NCBI RefSeq assembly: GCF_002899895.1
Contig: NZ_PPEI02000002.1
Location: 248,001 to 312,000 of the forward strand
From: Chryseobacterium oncorhynchi
GTDB lineage: Bacteria > Bacteroidota > Bacteroidia > Flavobacteriales > Weeksellaceae
Length of the DNA: 64,000 nt
Direction: 5' to 3'
The translations under genes and the position numbers were made by a program. Below, in pieces: positions 14,492 through 23,117 of this stretch; position 1 is the first letter of the stretch, and every line of letters starts with the position of its first letter. The notes below the pieces were generated by a model, which did no database searches, was not told the DNA's origin, and saw nothing but the letters and a program-made list of their open reading frames with translations.

Positions 14492-17485
14492 ATGAGAGTT
14501 TGGGCATTGTTTTTTACTTGCTTATATTTCAACGTTTACGGACAGCGCCATACTTCAACATGGTACAATATTGACAACGGACTTCCACAAAGCAGTGCAA
14601 AGGCCATTGTTAAGGATAAATATGGTTTTATATGGATCTCTACAGAAAATGGACTTGTGCGCTATGACGGCAGTTCTTTTATTACTTTTAATAGCTTTAA
14701 AATAAATAATCTGCATTTTGGAGAGTTTATTGGTGATCCGCTTTCAGACAGTATTACGGTTCTCAATAACTTTCAGGAAAACAAAATCATTATTAAAAAT
14801 AGATTCCCTAAGGTTACCAGTCTTCATAGCAGTGATAAAATCGGATTTTTAAAAGGAAGAACCGCTATAAACAGGATTGCAAATAATATTATTGCATGTA
14901 ATTTTTATAACGATATTCACTATTTTATTCAGCTTAAAAATTCAACATATCACTTTGCCGAAAAAAACACTATTATTTACAAAGATAAAACAGGGAAAGA
15001 GACAAAAATATCCGTTCCATTTTCTAAGAAGGATCTTAACAATTTTTTTGTAGTTAATGAGATTCTTTTTATTAATAATCTGAAGACCAGAAAAACTTAT
15101 TCTATTGATAAGGGGAATATTTTTGTTGATGAAAAGAAAAGTCTTTTTAATGATCCAAATACAAAGGTATATTGGCAGCAAATCACGAATCAAACTTTCA
15201 TCATCAATCACAATAATATATATCTTGTAGAAGGAAAAGGGCATGAAATTACTTTGAAATTTCTTGTAAAGTTCAATGAAATAGGCAGTCATTCTTATTA
15301 TTCGATGTTCTACGATAAGGATTTCAATAAACTTTATCTTGGAACGCTGAATAATGGATTGAATGTTCTTAGGCTTTCGGATTTTTATGTTGCTAAAAAG
15401 GAAGCCGATTTTTCAAACAATGTGTACTATGCGTCCCTCCCATTTAGTAAAAGCACTATTATTGCAGAAGACGGAACAGAGTTTAGTAAACACGGAATTG
15501 TTAACAAGCATTCGTTTGGAAACAATGATAATTACCTTATGATGTATGATAAAAGCGGTAATATTCTTATCCGGAAAAGAAATAGCGTCATTCGGTTTTA
15601 TAAGGAATCTGGTTACAAAAGGAAAGATTCTACCTTTATAAAACAAGGGTTTGAGACGTTTTTGAAAAGTGGAAATCTATATGGTTCTTCGTTTTCAGAT
15701 TTTTCAAAAAGTCAGCTGCATCTTTCTACAAAGGACATATTTTCAAAGCCGGATTTTGTTTATGATTTTAAAAGCTTTGTCAATACTTTTGCCCAATACA
15801 GCAATAATGAAGTCTTGGTGGGAAATAGTGATGGGCTGTACTCTATTACTTTGGGAGACGAAACAATCACTCCTCTTCTGAAAAACATTCATGTTAAAAG
15901 CATTATCAGAACAAAGGATAATCTCATTTGGATTATGACCAATAAGAATGGTTTTTATCTTTTCAGAAACCGTAAGCTTATTAAAATGCCAAATGACAGG
16001 AATAACTACCTTCAGTCTGCCCATTATATTCTTGAAGATCGAAAGGCTTTTTATTGGATATCTTCCAATAATGGTCTGTTTAAGGTACCTAAAAAACAGC
16101 TTCTCCAATATAGTGAGAATAAAAAAACACCAGTTTTTTACTATCGTTTCACTAAAAAGGATGGATTCTTAACAAATGAATTTAATGGAAGTTCACAACC
16201 TAATGCCTACGCATTAGAAAACGGAGATTTTGTATTTCCTTCTATGGATGGATTTGTATTTTTCAATCCGGACAGTATCAAAACTTACTATCCGGACAAA
16301 AGTAAAATTTATATTGAAAGGGTAAAGATTGGAAATTCTGAACCTCAATATTTCCATCATCTTCTTGATTTAAAAAAAGATTATAAAACAGCTGAGATTT
16401 TTATAGATATTCCTTATTTTTCTAATCTGGAAAACCTTTATATAGAGGCTAAAATATCAGGTACAGAAAATACCGGATGGGAACAGATCACTACAGGAAA
16501 GGAACTGAAATATACCATCAGTAACCTTACTCCTGGAGAATATACGCTCAGTGTGAGAATGCTGATCTCTCCGGATGGGAAATACGAAGAAAAAAAGATT
16601 CAGTTTAAGATCCAGCCATTTTTTTATCAAACTTTGCTGTTTAGGGTATCTGTTTCTATTATTATTCTGATTATCATCACTATCATTGTTCAGCTAACAA
16701 CTAATTTTTTAAGAATAAAAAATAAGGCCTTAAAGCAGATTGTTCACAACAAAAATTCAGAGTTGAAAGAAACGGCCCATACTCTTGAAGTGGTAAAAAG
16801 CGACCTACAAAAAGAAACTGAATATCAGAAAAAACTGGTAGAAACCATCAGTCATGATATTACCACTCCTATCAGGTTTATTGCTATGCTTTCTCAGAAA
16901 TTGTATGAGTCGGATGATGTAGAATTGCAGAAAAAGTATTTTGACAGTATTTATAAATCTTCGGAACAGCTTTATCAGTTTACATTGAATTTAAAAGAAT
17001 ATACAGAGCTTTATAAAGCCGAAAATATTTTTGAAGAGGAAGAATATCCTGTTAATAGAATTTTGGAGATTAAGAAAAATTTATTCTGTGAGATCGCCAA
17101 GGAAAGAGGTACGATGATTATCAACATGGCTGAAATCAAAGTTTATTCCCATGTAAATGAGAGTATTTTAATGGCTATTGTTCACAATATTCTTGATAAT
17201 GCCGTAAAGAATACGTTTGATGGACAGATAACCTTGAATATTACAGGGAATAAACAAGAATCTACCATCACAATAACAGACACTGGAGCAGGAATGTCTG
17301 CAGAACAGATAGCCATCTACATGAATCTTTTTAAGAATCCTAAACTGGAGACTCCCAGCTTTAAGGGAAAAGGATTGGGACTGCATATGGTGATTCATTT
17401 GGTAAAAAAAATTAATGCTGAAATAAGCTTTAGACAGAATCATCCGAAAGGGATTGTTGTAGAAATAATGCTCAATAAAAACTAA
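14492..17485 (+). CDS. Membrane sensor histidine kinase with periplasmic two-component propeller
   Basis: The protein has 997 residues. After a signal peptide (about 1-18) comes a large periplasmic region with two-component-regulator propeller repeats such as DKYGFIWISTENGLVRYDG and DNLIWIMTNKNGFYLF. A Y_Y_Y-like segment follows near residues 620-710. One membrane helix lies near 715-738 (VSIIILIIITIIVQ), then a coiled coil. The kinase core has the H-box ISHDITTP (H788), N-box HNILDNAVKN, G1 DTGAGMS (D930) and G2 GKGLGLHM. It has no receiver or AraC output, so it signals to the response regulator 5 bp downstream. The stimulus is unknown. Confidence 0.93.
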   Translation: MRVWALFFTCLYFNVYGQRHTSTWYNIDNGLPQSSAKAIVKDKYGFIWISTENGLVRYDGSSFITFNSFKINNLHFGEFIGDPLSDSITVLNNFQENKIIIKNRFPKVTSLHSSDKIGFLKGRTAINRIANNIIACNFYNDIHYFIQLKNSTYHFAEKNTIIYKDKTGKETKISVPFSKKDLNNFFVVNEILFINNLKTRKTYSIDKGNIFVDEKKSLFNDPNTKVYWQQITNQTFIINHNNIYLVEGKGHEITLKFLVKFNEIGSHSYYSMFYDKDFNKLYLGTLNNGLNVLRLSDFYVAKKEADFSNNVYYASLPFSKSTIIAEDGTEFSKHGIVNKHSFGNNDNYLMMYDKSGNILIRKRNSVIRFYKESGYKRKDSTFIKQGFETFLKSGNLYGSSFSDFSKSQLHLSTKDIFSKPDFVYDFKSFVNTFAQYSNNEVLVGNSDGLYSITLGDETITPLLKNIHVKSIIRTKDNLIWIMTNKNGFYLFRNRKLIKMPNDRNNYLQSAHYILEDRKAFYWISSNNGLFKVPKKQLLQYSENKKTPVFYYRFTKKDGFLTNEFNGSSQPNAYALENGDFVFPSMDGFVFFNPDSIKTYYPDKSKIYIERVKIGNSEPQYFHHLLDLKKDYKTAEIFIDIPYFSNLENLYIEAKISGTENTGWEQITTGKELKYTISNLTPGEYTLSVRMLISPDGKYEEKKIQFKIQPFFYQTLLFRVSVSIIILIIITIIVQLTTNFLRIKNKALKQIVHNKNSELKETAHTLEVVKSDLQKETEYQKKLVETISHDITTPIRFIAMLSQKLYESDDVELQKKYFDSIYKSSEQLYQFTLNLKEYTELYKAENIFEEEEYPVNRILEIKKNLFCEIAKERGTMIINMAEIKVYSHVNESILMAIVHNILDNAVKNTFDGQITLNITGNKQESTITITDTGAGMSAEQIAIYMNLFKNPKLETPSFKGKGLGLHMVIHLVKKINAEISFRQNHPKGIVVEIMLNKN

Positions 17486-17490
17486 TTTAT

Positions 17491-18102
17491 ATGAATGAAA
17501 GAATTTTAATTGCTGATGATCACTATGTAGTCAGAGCAGGAACAGCACTAGTTTTAGAGTCGGCTTTCCCTAGTCTGAATATAGACTTCGCTGAGAACTA
17601 TGAACAGGTAAAAAAGATGTTGGGAGCCTTGCAATATGACCTCCTTATTTTAGATATTGATATGCCCGGAACTCAATATAAAAAGATGATTTCAGAACTT
17701 AAGGACATCCAGAAAAATATAAAAATCTTAGTATTTTCCGGGTATGATAAAGATGTTGCTATACAATACATTAGAGAAGGGGCCGAGGGATATCTTAATA
17801 AGCAAAGCAGTGAAGAAGAAATCAAAAATGCAGTAAAAACAGTTCTTGAAAAAGGGTATTTTTATCCTGCTGAATTAATTGGGCTTATCATCCAGAATAA
17901 AAGAGATAATCCCGCTGAAAAACTTTCTTCCCGCGAATACGAGATTTTCAAACTCTTGGCAGATGGAAATGGAAATCTGGAAATTGCCAACCGACTTAAT
18001 ATTCAAATGTCTACCGTAAGTACCTACAAAAAGAGGATATTCCAAAAACTTGATGTAGGCAACATTGCAGAGCTGATTAAAGTGTATGAAATGATGCATT
18101 GA
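17491..18102 (+). CDS. LuxR/NarL-family response regulator
   Basis: The protein has 203 residues and two domains. The receiver (1-120) has the acidic pair ADD, the phospho-acceptor D55 in LILDIDMPG, Ser/Gly after strand 4 (VFSGYD) and K104 (YLNKQ). The C-terminal LuxR HTH (about 140-203) reads LSSREYEIFKLLADGNGNLEIA and STVSTYKKRIFQKLDV. Phosphorylation by the kinase just upstream should control DNA binding. Target genes cannot be read; the closest downstream gene is convergent. Confidence 0.94.
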   Translation: MNERILIADDHYVVRAGTALVLESAFPSLNIDFAENYEQVKKMLGALQYDLLILDIDMPGTQYKKMISELKDIQKNIKILVFSGYDKDVAIQYIREGAEGYLNKQSSEEEIKNAVKTVLEKGYFYPAELIGLIIQNKRDNPAEKLSSREYEIFKLLADGNGNLEIANRLNIQMSTVSTYKKRIFQKLDVGNIAELIKVYEMMH

Positions 18103-18157
18103 TGATTCTTCAACCATTCTTTCATTTAATTCAATAAATATTTTATTAAAATAAGGA

Positions 18158-18180
18158 CCGGAAAATTCACAAAATTCCGG
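18158..18180. terminator. Hairpin between response regulator and convergent secreted-protein gene
   Basis: CCGGAA (18158-18163) pairs with TTCCGG (18175-18180). T-rich sequence follows on the minus strand, so it may end the 18302-19150 transcript; plus-strand T-run is poor. Confidence 0.5.
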
Positions 18181-18301
18181 CCCAGATAAAACATAACTTT
18201 AACTAGGTCCAATAAATGGGCCTATTGATTGATTCCTTTAATTTTTTTTCATCATTTGTTTTTAGAATCAGAGAAGTTAGGTTGTAAGTAAAGAAACTTT
18301 A

Positions 18302-19150
18302 TTAATATAGCCTTTGTACGGAAAGAAACAGTTCTCTTGTATTATCGGCAGTACTTGAATCCGTAGTAGTAGCATTACTGCCTCCTGTCATGGATTTGTT
18401 ATCTACACGAAATGCATAGTATACTCTGTACCATCTTGGCTCCGGTTGCTGTATGGTAATATCAAATGTTACGGTTTCATTATGCGTTTGTGTAAGGTAA
18501 ACACCATCATCAAACTGTCTGAAAGCTCCGGGTGACAGTTTAATATTTCCATTATCAGAATCACCAGTATGGGTAGACATTTCTGAAACCCAAATCTTTA
18601 TATCAGATGATCCTACATTATAAAGTCTGGGATTAAAGGTAGTAGTAGATCCAGTTCCTGCCGAGCTTCCATCAAACTGAGCGTCAAGTCTCAAAACTCC
18701 TCCCAGAATAGGCAGATCAGAAAGATAGGTGCTTGCAAGAATACTAGCCCCAGAAGTTCCGGCAGGTATACTTCCATGATAATAAGTTAATTCTCCGATT
18801 GAAATATCATCACCATCAGTTCCTCCAAAAGAAAACTTCCAGATTTCACCATTAAACATATAATATCCCGGCTTGTCTACTTTTGCCGTTTTAACCGATG
18901 GTACCGTTACTGCTTCGGTCACATAAACCAATGTACCGGCATGTGCAGTAAGATATACATCATCTTTATCTTTAAGCTGATTTCCCGTCAATTTTGGAGC
19001 CATTACACCATCTGGTACCGTCTTTATATCTGGCTTACCTACAACATCCAGCGTAACTTTGGGAGAATCTGTATTTATACCAACTTGAGAAAAAGCATTT
19101 ACAGATAAACACAATATCATACTACAAAGAGATAATTTTATTTTCTTCAT
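18302..19150 (-). CDS. Secreted hypothetical protein of a Bacteroidota surface family
   Basis: The product has 282 residues with a Sec signal peptide ending near residue 21 (VNAFSQ). The mature start QVGINTDSPKVTLDVVG is a widespread Bacteroidota motif also found at the head of tail-fibre-like and adhesin-like proteins. The middle has KPGYYMFNGEIWKF, and the rest is rich in Gly, Ser and Thr with beta-strand character. There is no T9SS sorting tail. I cannot assign a function. It converges on the response-regulator gene. Confidence 0.75.
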   Translation of the reverse strand: MKKIKLSLCSMILCLSVNAFSQVGINTDSPKVTLDVVGKPDIKTVPDGVMAPKLTGNQLKDKDDVYLTAHAGTLVYVTEAVTVPSVKTAKVDKPGYYMFNGEIWKFSFGGTDGDDISIGELTYYHGSIPAGTSGASILASTYLSDLPILGGVLRLDAQFDGSSAGTGSTTTFNPRLYNVGSSDIKIWVSEMSTHTGDSDNGNIKLSPGAFRQFDDGVYLTQTHNETVTFDITIQQPEPRWYRVYYAFRVDNKSMTGGSNATTTDSSTADNTRELFLSVQRLY

Positions 19151-19212
19151 TTTAGTTATATTTGTTAAAACAATTATTTGATTTATTGATTAAGTATATA
19201 CAATCGCGTAGA

Positions 19213-19455
19213 TTAATTTTTCAGATGAACAGCTAGTTTGATTCGGTTATCCTGATGCAAAGTTATCTGCACTGATAAATCAATTTTATAAATAATCAAT
19301 GAAAAACCGGAAACGGCTACAACAAAACACAAAATACTGAATGTCAAAAATTTAAGCCAGTCATTTTTAATATTTGACTGCCAAAAATGTATTGAAAAAA
19401 AATAAATTATCTCAAACCACAAATGGCCACTACAAAAATTGAACAAATTGAACAA
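19213..19455 (-). CDS. Possible small membrane protein
   Basis: This 80-residue frame has one clear hydrophobic segment (LTFSILCFVVAVSGFSLIIY, about residues 38-57) and an amphipathic tail ending VHLKN. Its only ATG lies inside the start of the divergent AraC-type gene, a 33-bp overlap, which argues against it. Synonymous-looking codon variety in the second half argues for it. It may start at a non-ATG codon further in. Low confidence. Confidence 0.3.
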   Translation of the reverse strand: MFNLFNFCSGHLWFEIIYFFSIHFWQSNIKNDWLKFLTFSILCFVVAVSGFSLIIYKIDLSVQITLHQDNRIKLAVHLKN

Positions 19456-20373
19456 TACAAGAGAGAGCTGATCTACTACTACAATGTTCTGATGTGGATC
19501 ATTCTTGCCGTATTTGCTTTGATATTTACATTTATCATTCCTGATAAAATGATGTCTTGGTATCTTTATGGAGGACTTTTTTTACTGATTTACACTTATT
19601 TGATTGTTCGAAAAAGCTACTCGGTGAATGTATTAGTTCACTCTTACATTATTGTTGCCACGCTTTACAATTTTTATATCATGCTGGCTTTTTGGAATAA
19701 TTCGGTAGCAAGTTTTGTATGGCTTATTCCTATTCCGTTGGCTGCCTATGTTTTTTTTCCAAGAAAGTATGTCTTTATCTATGGGCTATTTGTTCTACTC
19801 AACATAGCCGCGGGATTTATCATTTCCAAAAACTTTTCTTTTAATTTCCAGAAACATAGTCCGGAAGATGTGAGGTTAACAGATATTGTTCTCGTTACAT
19901 CCAATGTAGCAGTCATCTCGCTTCTCATCTACTTTAAGGATAAAATAAGAAGAGTTGAAATTTATCATGAAATTCAAGAGGAAAAATTATATCCGGAAAT
20001 ACAGTCGGGGACAACAACAGAAAAAATTCCTTTTTTCGCAGAAGAGTTATTTGAAAAAATAGAATCTGTAATGAAAGAAAAACAGTTGTATAAGGACGTT
20101 AATTTTAATATTTCCAAGCTTTCTATAGAAATGGATATCAACAGCAGCTATATATCCAAATCGATTCGATATAAAGGATATCCCAATTTTAATAACTACC
20201 TGAATATGCACAGAATTGAATGTGTAAAAAAACTGCTTAGCGAAAATGATATTGAAAAGATAACTCTTATGTATATTTATACAGAAGCAGGCTTTTCAAA
20301 CCAATCTACATTTAACCGTGTATTTAAGCAGATGGAAGGGATCACTCCATCAGAATACATCAGTAATATGTAA
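19423..20373 (+). CDS. Membrane-anchored AraC family transcriptional regulator
   Basis: The protein has 316 residues. About six membrane helices fill residues 18-175, beginning YYYNVLMWIILAVFALIF. The C-terminal AraC HTH pair (about 215-316) reads FNISKLSIEMDINSSYISKSIRYKGYPNFNNYLN and TLMYIYTEAGFSNQSTFNRVFKQMEGITPSEY, each seen here in separate blocks. This helix-bundle plus AraC layout is common in Flavobacteriia and suggests a membrane-tethered DNA-binding protein that senses an envelope or lipid-soluble signal. An MFS transporter starts 122 bp downstream on the same strand and may be its target. Confidence 0.88.
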   Translation: MATTKIEQIEQYKRELIYYYNVLMWIILAVFALIFTFIIPDKMMSWYLYGGLFLLIYTYLIVRKSYSVNVLVHSYIIVATLYNFYIMLAFWNNSVASFVWLIPIPLAAYVFFPRKYVFIYGLFVLLNIAAGFIISKNFSFNFQKHSPEDVRLTDIVLVTSNVAVISLLIYFKDKIRRVEIYHEIQEEKLYPEIQSGTTTEKIPFFAEELFEKIESVMKEKQLYKDVNFNISKLSIEMDINSSYISKSIRYKGYPNFNNYLNMHRIECVKKLLSENDIEKITLMYIYTEAGFSNQSTFNRVFKQMEGITPSEYISNM

Positions 20374-20495
20374 ATACTTCAATTTGTTTTACCAATAAAA
20401 ATTATTGAAATAATGATTTCTGAAATTAAAAAATAATCAGGAACTTTACAGAGCCTCATTTTCTATGAAGTTACTGCATTTTAACGGCAAAAATC

Positions 20496-21698
20496 ATGAA
20501 TCTATTTGAAAAAGCTGATCAGGGAAGCCAACGTTTCCGATTTATAAAACTTTGTATTTTCTTTTCCGGACTTTCTGTATTTGCGCAGCTTTATCTTTTT
20601 CAGCCGATGCTGCCCATGGCGGCAGAACATTTCAGGGTATCTGTGGGTGATACTTCTCTGCTGGTATCATCATCTACCATAGGAATGGCGTTAGGCCTAT
20701 TATTTTTTGCCTTTAAAGCAGATAGCTATTCAAGAAAAGGACTCATGACTTTTTCCCTGATTTCTTCAGCTTTACTCACCATCATTTCAACATGGATTCC
20801 CAGCCTCAGTCTTCTGATTGCTATTGGTATCTTTAAAGGATTTGTGGTTTCAGGTGTTTCCGCGGTTGCCCTCGCCTATCTTACAGAGGAAGTAAATGCT
20901 GCTGTAATAGGTGCTGCCATCAGCATGTATCTGAGTGGAAACACAATTGGTGGGATGAGTGGAAGAATATTAGCAACGCTTGTAGCCGGAGAATTTGGAT
21001 GGCGCAATGCTGTTTTGGTGATTGGAATAGAAAGTTTAATCCTCGGCATTATATTTTGGAAACTTTTCCCGGAATCAAAATTTTTCAATCCTCAGAAAAC
21101 AGATTATCATCTCAAGATGAAGCAGATGAAGTTTTTTCTGACTAACCCTTATATGCTTCGGTTATATTTCATTGCTGCTTTGGTGATGGGTGTTTTCGTA
21201 AGTGTATACAATTATCTGACTTTCAGATTGGAGGCTGCTCCTTTTTCTCTGAGTCATTTTATTATTGCTTTTATATTCCTGATGTACGTTTTTGGTGTCT
21301 TTGGAACAATGATCGTTGGACGTCTGTCCAAAAGGTTTCCTGCTAATAATATTCTAAAGGTTTCCATTCTGTTTATGATTGTGGGAGCATTGTTGCTTCT
21401 ATCTGAAAATATTTACATCCTCATTTTTGGGCTTGCTCTTTTTACCCTTTCCTTTTTTGCTTCTCACACTATGGCAAGTCAAATGACTGCACTTTATGCA
21501 AAACGGGGGAAGTCTTCCGCTACTTCTATCTATTGGTTATTTTATTATTTCGGATCAAGTATTTTGGGAAGTGGTACGGGATATCTCCTCCACTCCTATT
21601 CCTGGAATGTCTTTATAGCATTTCTTATCATTTCCATTGTAATTGCTCTTCTTTTGGCCACTGCCAATAAGTCTTCAAAGGAAAAAAAAGTTCACTGA
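20496..21698 (+). CDS. MFS transporter (YnfM/CynX-type drug or metabolite exporter)
   Basis: The protein has 400 residues and about 12 membrane helices. The first half has QPMLPMAAEHFRVSVGDTSLL, and motif A-like SYSRKGLM lies in loop 2-3. The layout fits the drug:H+ antiporter branch of the major facilitator superfamily. The substrate cannot be told from sequence. It lies downstream of a membrane AraC regulator in the same direction, a common pairing for inducible exporters. Confidence 0.88.
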   Translation: MNLFEKADQGSQRFRFIKLCIFFSGLSVFAQLYLFQPMLPMAAEHFRVSVGDTSLLVSSSTIGMALGLLFFAFKADSYSRKGLMTFSLISSALLTIISTWIPSLSLLIAIGIFKGFVVSGVSAVALAYLTEEVNAAVIGAAISMYLSGNTIGGMSGRILATLVAGEFGWRNAVLVIGIESLILGIIFWKLFPESKFFNPQKTDYHLKMKQMKFFLTNPYMLRLYFIAALVMGVFVSVYNYLTFRLEAAPFSLSHFIIAFIFLMYVFGVFGTMIVGRLSKRFPANNILKVSILFMIVGALLLLSENIYILIFGLALFTLSFFASHTMASQMTALYAKRGKSSATSIYWLFYYFGSSILGSGTGYLLHSYSWNVFIAFLIISIVIALLLATANKSSKEKKVH

Positions 21699-21884
21699 TA
21701 CCACAGACCCGCTCCATTCAATTTCTTAAAAAGAATTGCAATTCTGTTATTTTAACATAATATTAATTTTTCAATGGAAAATTTAACCTAATCTTCACTA
21801 AAACACCACCTTACAATACAATGCAAGGCATAATATTTGATAGTTATATCCTATACCATTATCATCACAAAAAATCAAAATATT

Positions 21885-22301
21885 ATGAATGTAGCAGATC
21901 TTAAAATCAAAAACTTAGTCGAGTACAAAAATCAGATTTATACGATCACTGAAATTTTTCAGAGTGTAGAAAGGGAGTATTTTGTTCACATTGAAAATGA
22001 TAGTCAACGTATTTCAGTTCCGGCAGATTCTATTAAACCCATTAAAATAACAGAAGAATGGCTTGAGATGTTAGGCTTTTCAAGAACATTCAGTTCAGCT
22101 CAAAGCATCCGTTACGAGAGACCGGAAGCTTTTATAAAGTATGATATTGACCTGAGTTCAAAAAAAATACTGGAGGGGCTGAAAATTTATGGAAATGCTA
22201 TAAAATGCAGGTATATCCATGAATTTCAAAACATTTTCTCATGCCTATTTGGCAAGGAACCATCCTTACATTATGGCTACCTGAAACAGAATCATAGTTA
22301 A
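21885..22301 (+). CDS. Hypothetical protein, small Bacteroidota family
   Basis: From ATG 21885 the product has 138 residues (MNVADLKIKNLVEYKNQIY). An upstream frame start at 21837 would add hydrophobic residues unlike the rest. The protein has a short beta-barrel-like N-terminus (YTITEIFQSVEREYFVHIE) and ITEEWLEMLGF in the middle. The end reads CRYIHEFQNIFSCLFGKEPSL. This layout recurs in Bacteroidota accessory genes where the tail often reads VHQLQNLYFALTGEEL. Its function is unknown. A terminator follows 18 bp after the stop. Confidence 0.7.
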   Translation: MNVADLKIKNLVEYKNQIYTITEIFQSVEREYFVHIENDSQRISVPADSIKPIKITEEWLEMLGFSRTFSSAQSIRYERPEAFIKYDIDLSSKKILEGLKIYGNAIKCRYIHEFQNIFSCLFGKEPSLHYGYLKQNHS

Positions 22302-22319
22302 ATAGTTCTTAGTTATTGA

Positions 22320-22351
22320 AAACCACAGTTTATCCTATTAATCTGTGGTTT
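22320..22351 (+). terminator. Intrinsic terminator after 21885-22301
   Basis: Arms AAACCACAG (22320-22328) and CTGTGGTTT (22343-22351), 14-nt loop, T-rich continuation. Confidence 0.7.
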
Positions 22352-22392
22352 TCCTTGTTATAGCCATCTATTAGAAATCCTGAATAGTGAAT

Positions 22393-22424
22393 AAAAAAAA
22401 GCTGCCTCAGTTTTGAAGCAGCTT
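22393..22424 (-). terminator. Intrinsic terminator after 22466-22882
   Basis: AAGCTGC (22399-22405) pairs with GCAGCTT (22418-22424). On the minus strand the stem is followed by an eight-T run. Confidence 0.8.
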
Positions 22425-22465
22425 CTCAGCACAAATATGAAATGTGCTCATTCTTGATTGTATGT

Positions 22466-22882
22466 CTAACTTTTGAAAACTGTTTTATTCGCAAGTTTCA
22501 ATACATAGCTATTTTTTTTACCTTTCGTCAAAGTATATTGTCCTTTTTTATAAATAACAGCTTTTTTAGATGCTACTTTCTCAAGTACAAGACTTCCGTC
22601 TGAAGATGGTAAAAACAACTCTGCTTTTTTCTCGTCCTGGCTAAGAATTATGGCAGCATTAGAGGTATATGATTTTTTAGTATCTACTTCTTTCAACTGA
22701 ATTTTTTCATCAAAAAGCCTCACACAGTCATTTTTTATAACAGAGAAAGTATATCCTGCGGATCCTTTACATCCGTGTTTATCTTTATCGGAACCGGCCC
22801 CCTTTGGAGTAAGTTGTGCAGAAGCACTTGAAGCGAACATTACAACTGTAATCGCTGTAATTAATAGTTTTGCGTTTTTCAT
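22466..22882 (-). CDS. Secreted hypothetical protein (GCxGSAGYTFS family)
   Basis: The product has 138 residues from ATG 22882. It begins with a signal peptide, MKNAKLLITAITVVMFASSASAQ as two blocks, ending ASAQ. The frame opens earlier, at 22930, but the upstream residues do not look like a signal. The mature protein has HGCKGSAGYTFSVIKNDCVRLFDE, a two-Cys motif that recurs in small exported Bacteroidota proteins. The rest is Lys-rich and beta-strand-like. Function is unknown; a disulfide between the two Cys is likely after export. Confidence 0.75.
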   Translation of the reverse strand: MKNAKLLITAITVVMFASSASAQLTPKGAGSDKDKHGCKGSAGYTFSVIKNDCVRLFDEKIQLKEVDTKKSYTSNAAIILSQDEKKAELFLPSSDGSLVLEKVASKKAVIYKKGQYTLTKGKKNSYVLKLANKTVFKS

Positions 22883-23117
22883 ATGTTTAAAATTTATGGA
22901 ACATTTTTCATTGTACTGAATAAAGGACATTATTTGAATAAAACAATATAGTTTATTGAGACGGGAACATGATTTTAATTATTTACAGATAATTATTGTT
23001 AAAACTTTATTCATTTACATTTTCGTATTGCATTACAAATAGTATTCCAACTTTGTTGAAATATTCTTTTACAAAGAATAAGATACAACTTTTTCAGACA
23101 TTCAACTTAAAATATTA